DNA of 35,099 nt. Source: Sphingopyxis sp. (GTDB taxonomy: Bacteria; Pseudomonadota; Alphaproteobacteria; Sphingomonadales; Sphingomonadaceae). Location: the NCBI GenBank assembly GCA_015657575.1, contig JACDQN010000257.1, positions 1-35,099 on the forward strand, read 5' to 3'. The notes under the pieces are model-generated. The model saw nothing but the letters and a program-made list of their open reading frames with translations. It made no database searches and was not told where the DNA came from. Of this stretch, positions 1 through 9,609 are shown piece after piece. Position numbers and translations under genes: made by a program. Position 1 is the first letter of the stretch; every line of letters starts with the position of its first letter.

Positions 1-236
1 CAGCAACAATCCGCTTTTTCCGGAACGCCACGACCCTTATAAATGGGCGTGTCGCATGGCAGCCGGCGAGCGAAGCGTGGGAAATTGCGCTTTATGGCCG
101 AAATCTCACCAACGAGCGCTATGTGAGCTATAGTACGATCGGGACGGACGCGACGGGTGTCTCGAACCCTACTCTTCCGCTCTACATCTACGGCGAGCCG
201 CGCCAGTACGGACTGCAGCTGCGCTACTTTTTCTGA
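1..236 (+). CDS. TonB-dependent receptor, C-terminal fragment (5' truncated by window)
   Basis: Open frame from position 3 reads ...WEIALYGRNLTNERYVSYS...GEPRQYGLQLRYFF*, typical last beta-strands of a TonB receptor ending in an aromatic residue. Confidence 0.8.
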   Translation, partial: ATIRFFRNATTLINGRVAWQPASEAWEIALYGRNLTNERYVSYSTIGTDATGVSNPTLPLYIYGEPRQYGLQLRYFF

Positions 237-285
237 GGTTCCTCGTCCTGCGAGGTCCCCCGGCGACTCCCCTACGGTCGTCGGT

Positions 286-311
286 CCCCCTGGGCGCTTG
301 CGCCCGGGGGG
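286..311. terminator. GC-rich hairpin, possible terminator of the TonB receptor
   Basis: CCCCCTGGGCG-CTTG-CGCCCGGGGGG: 11-bp stem with one G-T wobble and a 4-nt loop, 50 nt after the stop codon; no clear T tract. Confidence 0.45.
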
Positions 312-543
312 GAATACTCCCTCTGAACGCAGGACATGATATGTCCCTGTTCTCAAAAGCGCCTTTACTTGAACGGCCCTGCTGATGGCACGATGAGCCG
401 GACAGTAAGATGGCACGAACAGATACGGGCTAGTCCCATCCTGAACGTCGGTAGCGCGCGCGATTTCGATGCCCGGCTTTCCCTGTGACGCCGCGAGGAT
501 GCAAAGACCAACTGCTTCGGAGGTCTACGCGTCGTCTGCTGCC

Positions 544-1821
544 TCACGGCAATGGATGGGAGATCGCCTTGATCGCCTTCAGGCCCGTACCGAAGCGGGC
601 AATGGCGATCCTGTTCTGTTCGAGCTCGGCGTAGGGCAGGTAGGAAATGTCGAGATCACCGATCCGGCTGAAAGCCGGGCGTCGGAGCTGAGCGCGGACA
701 TCGGCTTCTCGCGCATCGGGTGCAACAAGGAAAAGTGGCGTCGACAAATGAAGATTCTCGCTGCTCAGCGCGAGATCAAGCATGCGGACAATTCCGGAAT
801 AAATGGATGTCGAATGCTCCACTTCGAATGCCGCCGCGACCGTAGCCGTCGATTGCTCGAGCCATAAGATGTCGATCAGTCTTATGGCATCGCTTCCTTG
901 AGCGGTTGCGATGGCATGCGGCAAGCTATCGAGGCATCGAGACCCGAGCGGCACACCCTCATGAAGGCGCCCCCGGTCATTTGCCGCTACCCAGACGTCA
1001 TATCCCAGTGCAAGCCCGAGGTCCCGAAGCCAGGATTGGACTTCGCTATGCGTCCGGTCGCTCTCTTTCTGATTTGCAAGCCCCTTATCGAACTTGTCGG
1101 ACTGTGAGCGCGTTTCATTCAGCAAGGCCATCCAATCGCGCGCATTTTCGCTCGAACCGCTGAGCGGTGGGGCTGGAAACCGTCCCGATCCGATATCGAA
1201 CAGCAGCCCTCCTATCGCTCCCAAATCGTTGGAGAGAAGATCCCGGTAGCGATCGTTGAGATCCAGAATGCCCGCGCGCATCGCGAGAAAATGCTCCCAA
1301 CTGCCAAGCTTCACATTCGCACCCGTCAGCGCGTTGTAGCCCTTTACGATTGCCGTATTGAACGGAGGCACAAGAGTGGGATGCAGAAAATAGAGAATGT
1401 TGGCTACCGCAGGACCCAACCCCTTGATCTTCTGTCTATCGATTGCGAGGATCCCGGCGACGACCTCCTCGGCAGTATCGCAACAGGAGCAATGGTGAAG
1501 AAGTCTCCCAAAAGCTCGTTGATTGTCGGCGTTCTCGTAGATGTCCGGGATTCGGAGTTTGGGCTTCCACAAGAAAGCATGATCCGCACCTTTGAAAATC
1601 TGTCGTTGCTCGGCGATTGAATGAACAATGATCTCCAATGACGAGCCCCGATATGCCGCTCCGAAGGTGCCGGCCTCAATTTCGGCAACGACCTGCGAGA
1701 TGCCTCTTCTGATCGACCGAAAATTCTTCAGTCGTTCCTCCCACAGGAACCAGCTTTGATAGGTCGAGCCGGAATCGCCGCGCCAGCGCTCGATCAGTTC
1801 GCGAACAAGATCGCGCTTCAT
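544..1821 (-). CDS. Hypothetical protein; HhH-like N-terminal region plus restriction-endonuclease-like C-terminal region
   Basis: 425-aa ORF; KIKGLGPAVANILYFLHP HhH-like segment; C-terminal IDILWLE...AAFEVEHSTSIYSGIVRMLDL compatible with a PD-(D/E)XK-type core. Confidence 0.65.
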   Translation of the reverse strand: MKRDLVRELIERWRGDSGSTYQSWFLWEERLKNFRSIRRGISQVVAEIEAGTFGAAYRGSSLEIIVHSIAEQRQIFKGADHAFLWKPKLRIPDIYENADNQRAFGRLLHHCSCCDTAEEVVAGILAIDRQKIKGLGPAVANILYFLHPTLVPPFNTAIVKGYNALTGANVKLGSWEHFLAMRAGILDLNDRYRDLLSNDLGAIGGLLFDIGSGRFPAPPLSGSSENARDWMALLNETRSQSDKFDKGLANQKESDRTHSEVQSWLRDLGLALGYDVWVAANDRGRLHEGVPLGSRCLDSLPHAIATAQGSDAIRLIDILWLEQSTATVAAAFEVEHSTSIYSGIVRMLDLALSSENLHLSTPLFLVAPDAREADVRAQLRRPAFSRIGDLDISYLPYAELEQNRIAIARFGTGLKAIKAISHPLP

Positions 1822-2006
1822 GTTTATAGCCCCCGCTTGATCGATTCCGAATTCCTGTTTTCCACCTGCGGCTTGCCGGCCAAGACTGTTCGCTCCATCT
1901 GGCCCTTAGCGAAAGGCGAAACCTTTCGTCCCACCGGCAAGGTGGGCGGGAATGGAAGGTCGAAACGAGCCCGTTCACGCCCGGCGCTGCATAATTGTCG
2001 ACGACC

Positions 2007-2636
2007 TCAGTGCCCTGCGTGTTCGCCCGCTTCACTTGGTTTCTGACTCGCGCCTTCCGCTTCTGTCATGCCCTTCATCATCGCGTCATGGTCCATTGGC
2101 GCATTCTGCGTAATAGCCTGATATTGTGCCGGCGACAGGCCAGGGAGTTTTCGGACAAACGCGACCATATCCCAGATGAGACGATCATCATGCGTTTTCC
2201 CCCAGGCCGGCATGGCGGTCATCTTGATGCCATGCTTGATGATCCAGAATTGCTCCGCAGCCGAACGATCCGAACCTTTGAACAAGACGGGCGCTTGCGG
2301 ATACAGCCCTTGACTCATTTCGGTCTTTTCCATCCCGGGCGCGAGATGGCAGCCGCTGCACATCTCGGTGTAGAGACCTGCGCCCGACGCGATTCGCGCC
2401 GGAGCCGCCAAATCTGCCGGCACCGCGATCGATCCGGATCGCGCCGCGATGGACTTCTCCCTGAATGTTTCGATGACGCTGTAAGTCAGCCGGTTATGCG
2501 GGGCATCGGCCGCTATATTATATAGGCCGAGATAAACGGTGATCGCACCCGCGCCCGCTATGAGCGCAACCGCCAGCAGCGTGAACGTCACGCTCGGCAT
2601 ATGCTTTCGGAAATCGAAAGTTCGAAATCGCTCCAT
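2007..2636 (-). CDS. c-type cytochrome
   Basis: 209 aa, N-terminal TM segment, CSGCH haem motif and downstream Met-containing region. Confidence 0.85.
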   Translation of the reverse strand: MERFRTFDFRKHMPSVTFTLLAVALIAGAGAITVYLGLYNIAADAPHNRLTYSVIETFREKSIAARSGSIAVPADLAAPARIASGAGLYTEMCSGCHLAPGMEKTEMSQGLYPQAPVLFKGSDRSAAEQFWIIKHGIKMTAMPAWGKTHDDRLIWDMVAFVRKLPGLSPAQYQAITQNAPMDHDAMMKGMTEAEGASQKPSEAGEHAGH

Positions 2637-2705
2637 TATCTATCTCCCGCATAACAGGCCTTGAGCTTTGCAGCCGAACGCAATGCGGCGGCTGTTCAAC
2701 AGATG

Positions 2706-2732
2706 ATACGCACCCCAACAGCTTTGCCCTTG
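2706..2732 (-). promoter_or_regulatory. Predicted ECF promoter CAAGGG-N15-GCGTAT upstream of cytochrome c
   Basis: Minus-strand match to the motif shared by seven sites in this window; 70 nt upstream of the start codon. Confidence 0.6.
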
Positions 2733-2864
2733 TCACAGACGAGGCAGGCGTTTCCGTACTTGCCGCGACGAGCCATTTCAGGGTGCCCACACCCGCTCGG
2801 GCTCATGCGTCCTGCTAGGTGTGGGTTCGGAGAGATCGTGAGGACTAGCCCCTTTTTTGCCCGC

Positions 2865-3341
2865 TCAGATGCCACCCGCCGGCCGCGCCTTCGGCTTGCG
2901 TGAGGAGCTGTGGAGATTGAAGATCTGCCACTTTCCGTTGTCCTGTTTGAGGACACTCGTAGCGACGCCATCCCGTTCGATGGTCTCGCCGCTCGCGAGC
3001 ACAATCGAGAAGCTGTAGGTCTCGGTTGCGATCGCGATATTTCCTTCGCCGCGAACCGAAATCTTGTAATTGCGGAAGGTGAAGGATTTGAATTCCTTGA
3101 GTTCGGGACCCAGGTGATGGTCGCGATAGTGGGCGAAATTCCCTTCAACGCCGCCGGATTCGAATATCTGGGCGTCTGGCGAAAAGAGGGCCTCGACGCC
3201 GGTCAGGTCCAGTTTCTCCATCGCCGATTTATACTGCGCGAGCGCTGCCGCCGCGCCCTGAAAATCCGCAGGCTCGGTCGCCTGAGCCGGGACGGCCACC
3301 AGCATGGCCAATGCGATTGCTGTGATCGTCAGTCGTCTCAT
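2865..3341 (-). CDS. NTF2-like / SnoaL-like (DUF4440-type) secreted protein
   Basis: 158 aa with signal peptide (MRRLTITAIALAMLVAVPAQATE) and NTF2-like pattern (ALFSPDAQIFESGG...GEGNIAIATETYSF...DNGKWQIFNLHSS). Confidence 0.75.
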   Translation of the reverse strand: MRRLTITAIALAMLVAVPAQATEPADFQGAAAALAQYKSAMEKLDLTGVEALFSPDAQIFESGGVEGNFAHYRDHHLGPELKEFKSFTFRNYKISVRGEGNIAIATETYSFSIVLASGETIERDGVATSVLKQDNGKWQIFNLHSSSRKPKARPAGGI

Positions 3342-3393
3342 ATCATTTCCCCTTGTTGTGCCGACACTTCACGAGTGCCTCCGGTGGTTTCGA

Positions 3394-5715
3394 TCAGATT
3401 CTGGCAAAGCGCAGCCGCAAAGAATTGGCGATGACGCTGACGGACGAGAGTGCCATTGCAGCGGCGGCAATGACCGGCGAGAGCAATAGTCCGAAAATCG
3501 GATAGAGCACGCCCGCAGCGACGGGAATCCCGGCGACATTATAGGCGAAAGCGAAGAAGAGATTCTGACGGATGTTCGCCATCGTCGCATGGCTGAGATG
3601 CCGCGCCCGCACGATGCCCAGAAGGTCGCCGCGCAGTAGCGTCACACCCGCGCTTTCGATGGCGACATCGGTTCCCGAGCCCATCGCGATGCCGACGTCG
3701 GCGGCGGCGAGCGCGGGGGCGTCGTTGACCCCGTCGCCGGCCATGGCGACGATCCGGCCCTCTTCGCGCAGTCGCTGCACGACCGCACTCTTCTGGTCGG
3801 GGAGGACATCCGCTTCGACGTCGTCGATGCCGAGACGCCGCGCGATCGCCTCGGCGGTGACGCGATTGTCGCCGGTCAGCATGATGACCTTGATTCCGGC
3901 TTCGCGCAGCGCCGCGAGTGCGTCGCCCGTCGTCTCCTTGACCGGATCGGCGATGGCGATAACGCCGGCCGCCTTACCGTTGACCGCGATGTAGATCGCC
4001 GTTGCACCGTCTGTACGAAGCCGGTCAGCCCCCTCGGCGAGTGCGCCCAGATCGACGTCATATTCTTCGAGAAAGTTCGCATTGCCGAGGACGATCGCCT
4101 TATCGACGACGACCCCAACGATGCCCTTGCCGACCGGCTGGTCGACTCCCGATGGCTCGACGAGCGCGAGGCCGCGGTCTTCGGCCGCTTTGACGATTGC
4201 GGCGGCCAATGGATGTTCGCTGCTGCGCTCGAGGCTCGCGGCAATCCTGAGGAGGTCGTTTTCCTCGAATCCTTCGGCGACTTCGATGGCGACGACCGAG
4301 GGTCTGCCTTCGGTCAGCGTCCCGGTCTTATCGACGACGAGCGTGTTGACCTTCTCCATCCGCTCAAGCGCTTCGGCATTTTTGATCAGCACGCCGGCTT
4401 CGGCGCCGCGCCCGACTCCGACCATGATCGACATTGGCGTCGCGAGGCCGAGCGCGCAGGGACAGGCGATGATGAGCACCGAGACGGCGGCGATAAGGCC
4501 ATAGGCCATGGCGGGCACGGGGCCCAGAAGCGACCAGACAACGAAAGCGACAATGGCGACGACGATGACGCCGGGCACGAACCAGCCCGAAACGGTATCG
4601 GCGAGACGCTGGATCGGCGCCCGGCTGCGCTGCGCGTCGGCGACCATCTGTACGATCCGCGCGAGCATCGTGTCGCGCCCGACCTTCTCGCTGCGCATGA
4701 GCAGGCCGCCCGTCTGGTTGATCGTTCCGCCGATCAGCGCCGCGCCGGCCGCCTTGGTCACCGGCATCGATTCGCCCGTGACCATCGATTCATCGACCGT
4801 GCCGCGGCCTTCTACGACGATGCCATCGACGGGGACTTTTTCGCCCGGACGGATGCGCAGCATGTCCCCGACCGCGACGTCCTCGAGCGCTACCTCCTCG
4901 TCGCTTCCATCGCTGCGGACGCGCCGGGCGAGCTTCGGTGTCAGGTCAAGGAGCGCGCGGATCGCGCCGCTCGTCGTTTCGCGGGCCCTGAGTTCGAGCA
5001 CCTGCCCGAGTAGCACCAGGACCGTGATGACCGCGGCGGCCTCGAAATAGACCGCGACCGAGCCATCGGCGGCGCGGAAAGCCGCCGGGAAGATTTGCGG
5101 GAGAATCGCCGCGATCATGCTGTAGCCCCAGGCAACGCCCGTCCCCATCGCAATGAGAGTGAACATGTTGAGGCTCTTGTTGCGGATCGAGAGCCAGGCG
5201 CGCTCGAAGAAGGGCCAGCCCGCCCATAGAACGACGGGAGTGGCGAGCAGCAACTGGATCCAGTTGTTCGTCTGGCGGCCGATATATTGATGAAGGCCTG
5301 TCAGATGGCCGCCCATTTCGAGCGCAACCACCGGGAGAGCGAGAAGGAGCCCGATCCAGAAGCGCCGCCGCATGTCGCGATATTCTTCGCTGGGGCCATC
5401 CGACGCCGTTGGCATGACCGGCTCGAGTGCCATGCCGCAAATCGGGCAGCTTCCGGGACCAGTCCGCTGAATCTCCGGATGCATTGGGCAGGTCCAGATG
5501 GCGCCCTCTGGTGGATCGATTACGGCCGGCCCGCTATTTCCTGCGTAAAGATCGGGATTGGCCTCGAATTTGGAGAGACAACCCGCGCTGCAAAAATGAT
5601 AATGATGCCCGTTACGCGTCGCTGTGTGGACGGCGGCCGCTGGGTCGACAGCCATGCCGCAGACCGGATCGGTAGCACTTCTCCTGTCTTTTTCTGCGTC
5701 CTGATGAGTGTGCAT
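3394..5715 (-). CDS. copA: Copper-translocating P-type ATPase with N-terminal YHS and heavy-metal-binding domains
   Basis: CPC motif ([13 protein letters not shown]), [24 protein letters not shown]-terminal [10 protein letters not shown] (YHS) and [24 protein letters not shown]. Start chosen at [10 protein letters not shown]; a longer ORF begins at 5769. Confidence 0.93.
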   Translation of the reverse strand: MHTHQDAEKDRRSATDPVCGMAVDPAAAVHTATRNGHHYHFCSAGCLSKFEANPDLYAGNSGPAVIDPPEGAIWTCPMHPEIQRTGPGSCPICGMALEPVMPTASDGPSEEYRDMRRRFWIGLLLALPVVALEMGGHLTGLHQYIGRQTNNWIQLLLATPVVLWAGWPFFERAWLSIRNKSLNMFTLIAMGTGVAWGYSMIAAILPQIFPAAFRAADGSVAVYFEAAAVITVLVLLGQVLELRARETTSGAIRALLDLTPKLARRVRSDGSDEEVALEDVAVGDMLRIRPGEKVPVDGIVVEGRGTVDESMVTGESMPVTKAAGAALIGGTINQTGGLLMRSEKVGRDTMLARIVQMVADAQRSRAPIQRLADTVSGWFVPGVIVVAIVAFVVWSLLGPVPAMAYGLIAAVSVLIIACPCALGLATPMSIMVGVGRGAEAGVLIKNAEALERMEKVNTLVVDKTGTLTEGRPSVVAIEVAEGFEENDLLRIAASLERSSEHPLAAAIVKAAEDRGLALVEPSGVDQPVGKGIVGVVVDKAIVLGNANFLEEYDVDLGALAEGADRLRTDGATAIYIAVNGKAAGVIAIADPVKETTGDALAALREAGIKVIMLTGDNRVTAEAIARRLGIDDVEADVLPDQKSAVVQRLREEGRIVAMAGDGVNDAPALAAADVGIAMGSGTDVAIESAGVTLLRGDLLGIVRARHLSHATMANIRQNLFFAFAYNVAGIPVAAGVLYPIFGLLLSPVIAAAAMALSSVSVIANSLRLRFARI

Positions 5716-5829
5716 CGCCGCCGCTCCCCGATGAATGCCCGCCTCTTGGCGGGCCAGTACAAACGCCAATGGTCTAATTCACCGCTGGCATCTCACCTGG
5801 CGGTTCCGGAACGGAAACCGCTTCTATCG

Positions 5830-5856
5830 ATACGCAACAAGAGCGATTATCCCTTG
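5830..5856 (-). promoter_or_regulatory. Predicted ECF promoter CAAGGG-N15-GCGTAT upstream of the Cu P-ATPase
   Basis: Minus-strand match to the shared motif with exact 15-nt spacer. Confidence 0.65.
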
Positions 5857-5877
5857 GATTTTCTTTGGCAGTTAACG

Positions 5878-6564
5878 TCAGGCCGTGGGCTTTCCGGCCT
5901 CGATGATCGCAATCGCACCGGTTGGCGTGCGAAACGTCTCCACTTCGCGCACGTCGCGAAAGCCGGCCTCTCGCATCAGAACCGGGAGCAATCCATCGGC
6001 ATTGGGCTGCGTATCATGAACGCCATCGAGCTGCTGGATGGTCAGACGGAACAGTGTACGCATAAGGCGGCTGCGCTGTTCTCCATAGTCGGCAACAAAG
6101 AGCTTGCCGCCGGGCGCAAGCGCCTGACGGGCCTCGCGCAGCAGACGCGCCTTTTCTTCAAGTCCAACCTGATGCAGGACGAGGCAGATCGCGACTTTCG
6201 TTGGGGCGGGCCAGCAGGCAACGGCCGATGCCGAAAAGAAGCCGACGCAAAATTCCGGTACGGGGATAATCCGCGCGGTCTTGGTTCGCGCAATTCGCGT
6301 CGCCGCCTCGTCGGGATCGATACCAAGATAGCGGACACCGGAGCTGTGGCGCGCGATCGCCAACGAGAGATTGCCGGTGCCCGAACCGATGTCGAGAATG
6401 ATGTCGCCTTCGGCGGGAGCCATATGGTCGACGAGGCGTTCGCGCCAGATGCGCTCGCGGGTCGTGACGGCAACCCCGAAATCATAAAGCGGCGTCAGCC
6501 AATGATAGCCTGCTGCCGGCGTATAGGAACGCATCGGGGGTTTCGGTTCGGACACGGCGGCCAC
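5878..6564 (-). CDS. Class I SAM-dependent methyltransferase
   Basis: 228 aa; motif I ILDIGSGTGNLSLAIA; methyltransferase pattern throughout. Confidence 0.85.
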   Translation of the reverse strand: MAAVSEPKPPMRSYTPAAGYHWLTPLYDFGVAVTTRERIWRERLVDHMAPAEGDIILDIGSGTGNLSLAIARHSSGVRYLGIDPDEAATRIARTKTARIIPVPEFCVGFFSASAVACWPAPTKVAICLVLHQVGLEEKARLLREARQALAPGGKLFVADYGEQRSRLMRTLFRLTIQQLDGVHDTQPNADGLLPVLMREAGFRDVREVETFRTPTGAIAIIEAGKPTA

Positions 6565-6688
6565 CTCATCGCGTTACGGCTTGCGGAGCGATTGCGGCCG
6601 CGTGGCCGTCAAGACGGACCGTTTAAGGCCGGACAGGCTTAGCGGTCTTGAATGTTTCGCCGGAAGCGCGATGCGCCGGGCGCCCCGT

Positions 6689-7377
6689 TCAGGATATGAT
6701 TTCGAAGGCGAAAGCGCCGAGGCCTGCCGAGGGTGTCACGCCGAGCCATTGACCGCAGCGCCTCGTGAAATGCGACTGGTCGGCAAAGCCGCCCGCCGCT
6801 GCGGCGTCGGCGAGGCCTCCGCCGGCCGCCAGCGCCCGCATGGCGCGCTGGAGCTGGAGCCATTGCAGCAATTTGGCCGGAGGCACGCCAAAGTCCCGGC
6901 CGACGATTTCGCGCAGGCGCGAGGGCGAAAGGCAGGCGACGTCGGCCAGCGCCCGCGCCGTCGACAAATCGTCGGGAATCGCGAGCGCGGCGGACAAACG
7001 CGGGTCGAGCGGGCTTGTCGGCGATTGGTCGAGATAGTCGGACGCCCAGCGCTTGCGTCCGCCGCGCTCGCAATTTCGCCGAGGCCCGCCGCCGCTGCCG
7101 GCGCCAGCAAGACGGGCGCCGACCGGGCGGCGAGGCGCGCATCGGCGCGAAAAAGCGGGTCGAGATAGAAGGACCGCACGAGGGCGCCCTCGGGCCCAAG
7201 GCGATGGTGGACATGCGACGCGATGGCGACGGCCTGTCCGACGGGAAGCGTCATCGGTTCGTCGCCGCCAATTTCGAGATCTCGTTCGACGGCGAGACTT
7301 ATTTGATGCGCGAGATGGCTGTGGGGGCGGCTGTTCCCGATGCGCGCGTCGATCAAGGCCCAGCCGGTTCCCAGCAT
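6689..7377 (-). pseudogene. AraC-family transcriptional regulator, split by a frame change
   Basis: N-terminal half (MLGTGWALIDARIGNSRPHSHLAHQISLAVE...) lies in the frame of ORF 6736-7455; C-terminal AraC HTH (LADVACLSPSRLREIVGRDFGVPPAKLLQWLQLQRAMRAL...GGFADQSHFTRRCGQWLGVTPS) lies in the frame of ORF 6689-7459. Confidence 0.75.
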
Positions 7378-7409
7378 GATCGTGCCCGACCAGGAAGACG
7401 CGTCGGCGC

Positions 7410-8375
7410 TCAAGCCGCGGCGATGCCGACGAACGGCTCGAGCGTCCCGAACCATGCAACCAGCGCGAGGATGGCGAGCGCTGCAGATGCTTCGATCACA
7501 AGGCTCTTGCGCATCGCCGCCAGCGCCAGGTCGGGATCAGTAGCGACTCCCTCCGGATCGGCGCCCGGGATGGCGGCCATGAGCGCCGGGGTTAGCCTCC
7601 AGCGGTTCGCTGCCGCCAGCGCCAGCATCAGGCCGAACAGCGCGAGCTTGGCGAGGAGCAATTGTCCGTAGGGGGATCCGAGCGATCGTCCCAGATTCTC
7701 GGCCCCGACGATCATCTGGCTATTGATGAGGCCGGTCGCGGCAATGACGAGGACGCATATCGTGCCGACGCGCGAAAATTGATCGAGGCTTCGCGCCGCG
7801 AGGCGGACCCCATCCGGTATATTGCCGAGCCGCTTTCGCGAGATCAGCAGCAGGAAGGCACCGATGGCGCCGATCCAGACTGCCGCTGCGATCAGGTGCA
7901 ACATGTCGCTGACCCGATGAATGGTTCCGGCCCCGCCCTCAGTCGCGCCCGCATGGCCGGACCAGACCAAACTGGCAACGGCGACCGAGCCGGCGAGCGT
8001 GAGGATCGCAGCGGCGGTTGTCGGCCAACGTGTCATCCAGATCGCAATCGCCAGCGCGAAAAGCAGCGCGGCGCTCCGGACGATCCAGGCCAAGCCCACT
8101 TCGGACTCGCGCACCAGGTCCCAGAATGGCTGGAACTCGAGCGAGAAGAGGCCGACGCCCTGCATCGACGCCGCGAGGACGGCCATTCCGAGGGTAGAGA
8201 CGAGCAAGCCGGCGATGCACAACCAACGCTCCGCGCGCCAGATCGCAGCCATTGGCTCGAGGTCGGCCCGTTCGCTGCGTGTCAACGCGTAAAGCGAGAA
8301 CGCCGCAAGGCCGACGACGAGCATCAGGTCCGCGTAAAGCGCGAACCTGATGCCGATCAAAATCGGGTCGCCCAC
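7410..8375 (-). CDS. copD: Copper resistance protein CopD family membrane protein
   Basis: 321-aa polytopic protein directly downstream of copC; WSGHAGATEGGAGTIHRVSDMLHLIAAAVWIGAIGAFLLL is CopD-like. Confidence 0.88.
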   Translation of the reverse strand: MGDPILIGIRFALYADLMLVVGLAAFSLYALTRSERADLEPMAAIWRAERWLCIAGLLVSTLGMAVLAASMQGVGLFSLEFQPFWDLVRESEVGLAWIVRSAALLFALAIAIWMTRWPTTAAAILTLAGSVAVASLVWSGHAGATEGGAGTIHRVSDMLHLIAAAVWIGAIGAFLLLISRKRLGNIPDGVRLAARSLDQFSRVGTICVLVIAATGLINSQMIVGAENLGRSLGSPYGQLLLAKLALFGLMLALAAANRWRLTPALMAAIPGADPEGVATDPDLALAAMRKSLVIEASAALAILALVAWFGTLEPFVGIAAA

Positions 8376-8379
8376 CGCC

Positions 8380-8763
8380 TTACTTTACGGTGAAGCTGAA
8401 TTCGCTCCCCATGCGGTGGGTGTCGGCACCTGCCGCCGACCATGTGACCTTGTAGGTTCCGGGCGAGAGCGGTCGCTTGACCATCAACATCGCCGACTTG
8501 CCTTCCTTGCCCATCATCGACGAGAAGGGGACCTTCATCGGAGCATGATTGGCCATGCCCGGCATCCCGGTCATGACCAACTCGGTCTTGAGGGTCGAGG
8601 CGACGATCTTTTCGTTGAACTGGAGATTGATCGACGTCACTTTCGAGACCGTCGAGTTGGCCGTGGGCGTCGAAGCGATCAGCTTGGTGTGCGCGGCCGC
8701 CGTGATCGGCATGAGGAACAACGCGAAAGCCGCAGCCGTAGAGGGGAGAAACGTCTTGAGCAT
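8380..8763 (-). CDS. copC: Copper resistance protein CopC
   Basis: Signal peptide then HTKLIASTPTANSTV...MVKRPLSPGTYKVTWSAAGADTHRMGSEFSFTVK; start at 8763. Confidence 0.92.
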   Translation of the reverse strand: MLKTFLPSTAAAFALFLMPITAAAHTKLIASTPTANSTVSKVTSINLQFNEKIVASTLKTELVMTGMPGMANHAPMKVPFSSMMGKEGKSAMLMVKRPLSPGTYKVTWSAAGADTHRMGSEFSFTVK

Positions 8764-8794
8764 GAAAACCTCCAATTGTGTGTCTGTCCTGCTA

Positions 8795-8821
8795 ATACGC
8801 AGGACATCGGCATGGCCCTCA
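8795..8821 (-). promoter_or_regulatory. Predicted ECF promoter TGAGGG-N15-GCGTAT upstream of copCD
   Basis: Minus strand TGAGGG CCATGCCGATGTCCT GCGTAT; -10 lies 32 nt from the copC start. Confidence 0.75.
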
Positions 8822-8845
8822 TATTTCCTTGGGGAATATTCTGTG

Positions 8846-8872
8846 TGAGGGGTCCGACGTTGCGGCGCGTAT
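8846..8872 (+). promoter_or_regulatory. Predicted ECF promoter TGAGGG-N15-GCGTAT upstream of the sigma-factor operon
   Basis: TGAGGG GTCCGACGTTGCGGC GCGTAT; divergent from the copC site; ends 31 nt before the first ATG. Confidence 0.75.
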
Positions 8873-8902
8873 GTACAAGGACGGAAAGGTTCGAGACGAT
8901 TG

Positions 8903-9169
8903 ATGGATGAGGAGCTTCGCATTTTGGACAGGGTTGATCTGCCCGCAGCACTTGATGCGCTCGACGATCGCATCATGGGGGCGTTGGCGTTGCGACGACG
9001 CGAAGCTGCGGCAATGCCGCGGATGATGGCGTTGGCGGCGTTCATTTCGCTCGCAGGCGGCGTATTTGCGGGAAGCGCGATCTCTCAGCCGGCGGTCGCA
9101 GCGAGTCCGCTCGCGCCCTTTGGGCCGGCGAGCGCGCTGGCGCCCTCCACCTTGCTGGACGTGCGGTAA
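8903..9169 (+). CDS. Small single-TM protein, candidate CnrY-like anti-sigma factor
   Basis: ~88 aa, N-terminal charged region, one TM segment (MMALAAFISLAGGVFAGSAI); first gene of a Y-X-H ordered cassette. ORF track starts at an upstream TTG (8900). Confidence 0.55.
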   Translation: MDEELRILDRVDLPAALDALDDRIMGALALRRREAAAMPRMMALAAFISLAGGVFAGSAISQPAVAASPLAPFGPASALAPSTLLDVR

Positions 9170-9171
9170 AG

Positions 9172-9609
9172 ATGCCCTCACGCCGTCTACTTCTCGTGGC
9201 AATCATCGCATTCGCGGCAGCCATAGCTGGCGTTTTCGTCGGGCGTGTGGTGTCCGATGCGCCGAAGGCGAATGAGACCGAACTGCACGCGTTGCTTCAT
9301 GGTGAACTCGACCTGACCAAAGAGCAGCAAGCGAGGATCGAGCGGATCGAAGCTGATTTTACGAGCCGCCGTCGAGCGTTAGAGCTGGAAATGCGCGCTG
9401 CTAATGTCCGGCTCGCGCAGGCGATTGAGGCTGAACATGGCTATGGGCCGCAGGTCACCAAGGCGATCGACGAGACGCACGAAGTGATGGGCGATCTTCA
9501 AAAGGAAACGCTTCAGCATCTCTTCGCGATGCGAGGAGTCCTGAGCCCCGATCAGGCAGAGATGTTCGACAAGAGCGTGGTCAAGGCGCTGACCGCCGAT
9601 GCGCAGTGA
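9172..9609 (+). CDS. Periplasmic heavy-metal sensor (CnrX/Spy-like)
   Basis: 145 aa, N-terminal membrane anchor, helical LTKEQQARIERIEADFTSRRRALELEMRAANVRLAQAIEAEH and LSPDQAEMFD typical of the metal_resist family. Confidence 0.82.
   Translation: MPSRRLLLVAIIAFAAAIAGVFVGRVVSDAPKANETELHALLHGELDLTKEQQARIERIEADFTSRRRALELEMRAANVRLAQAIEAEHGYGPQVTKAIDETHEVMGDLQKETLQHLFAMRGVLSPDQAEMFDKSVVKALTADAQ

Noticed and set aside
5287-6642. 451-aa plus-strand ORF
   Set aside because: Antisense to the Cu-ATPase N-terminus and the methyltransferase, both clearly recognisable; GC-rich shadow ORF.
9039-9065. Additional GCGTAT box inside the anti-sigma-like gene
   Set aside because: The position 15 nt upstream reads CGTTCA, not YRAGGG; intragenic.
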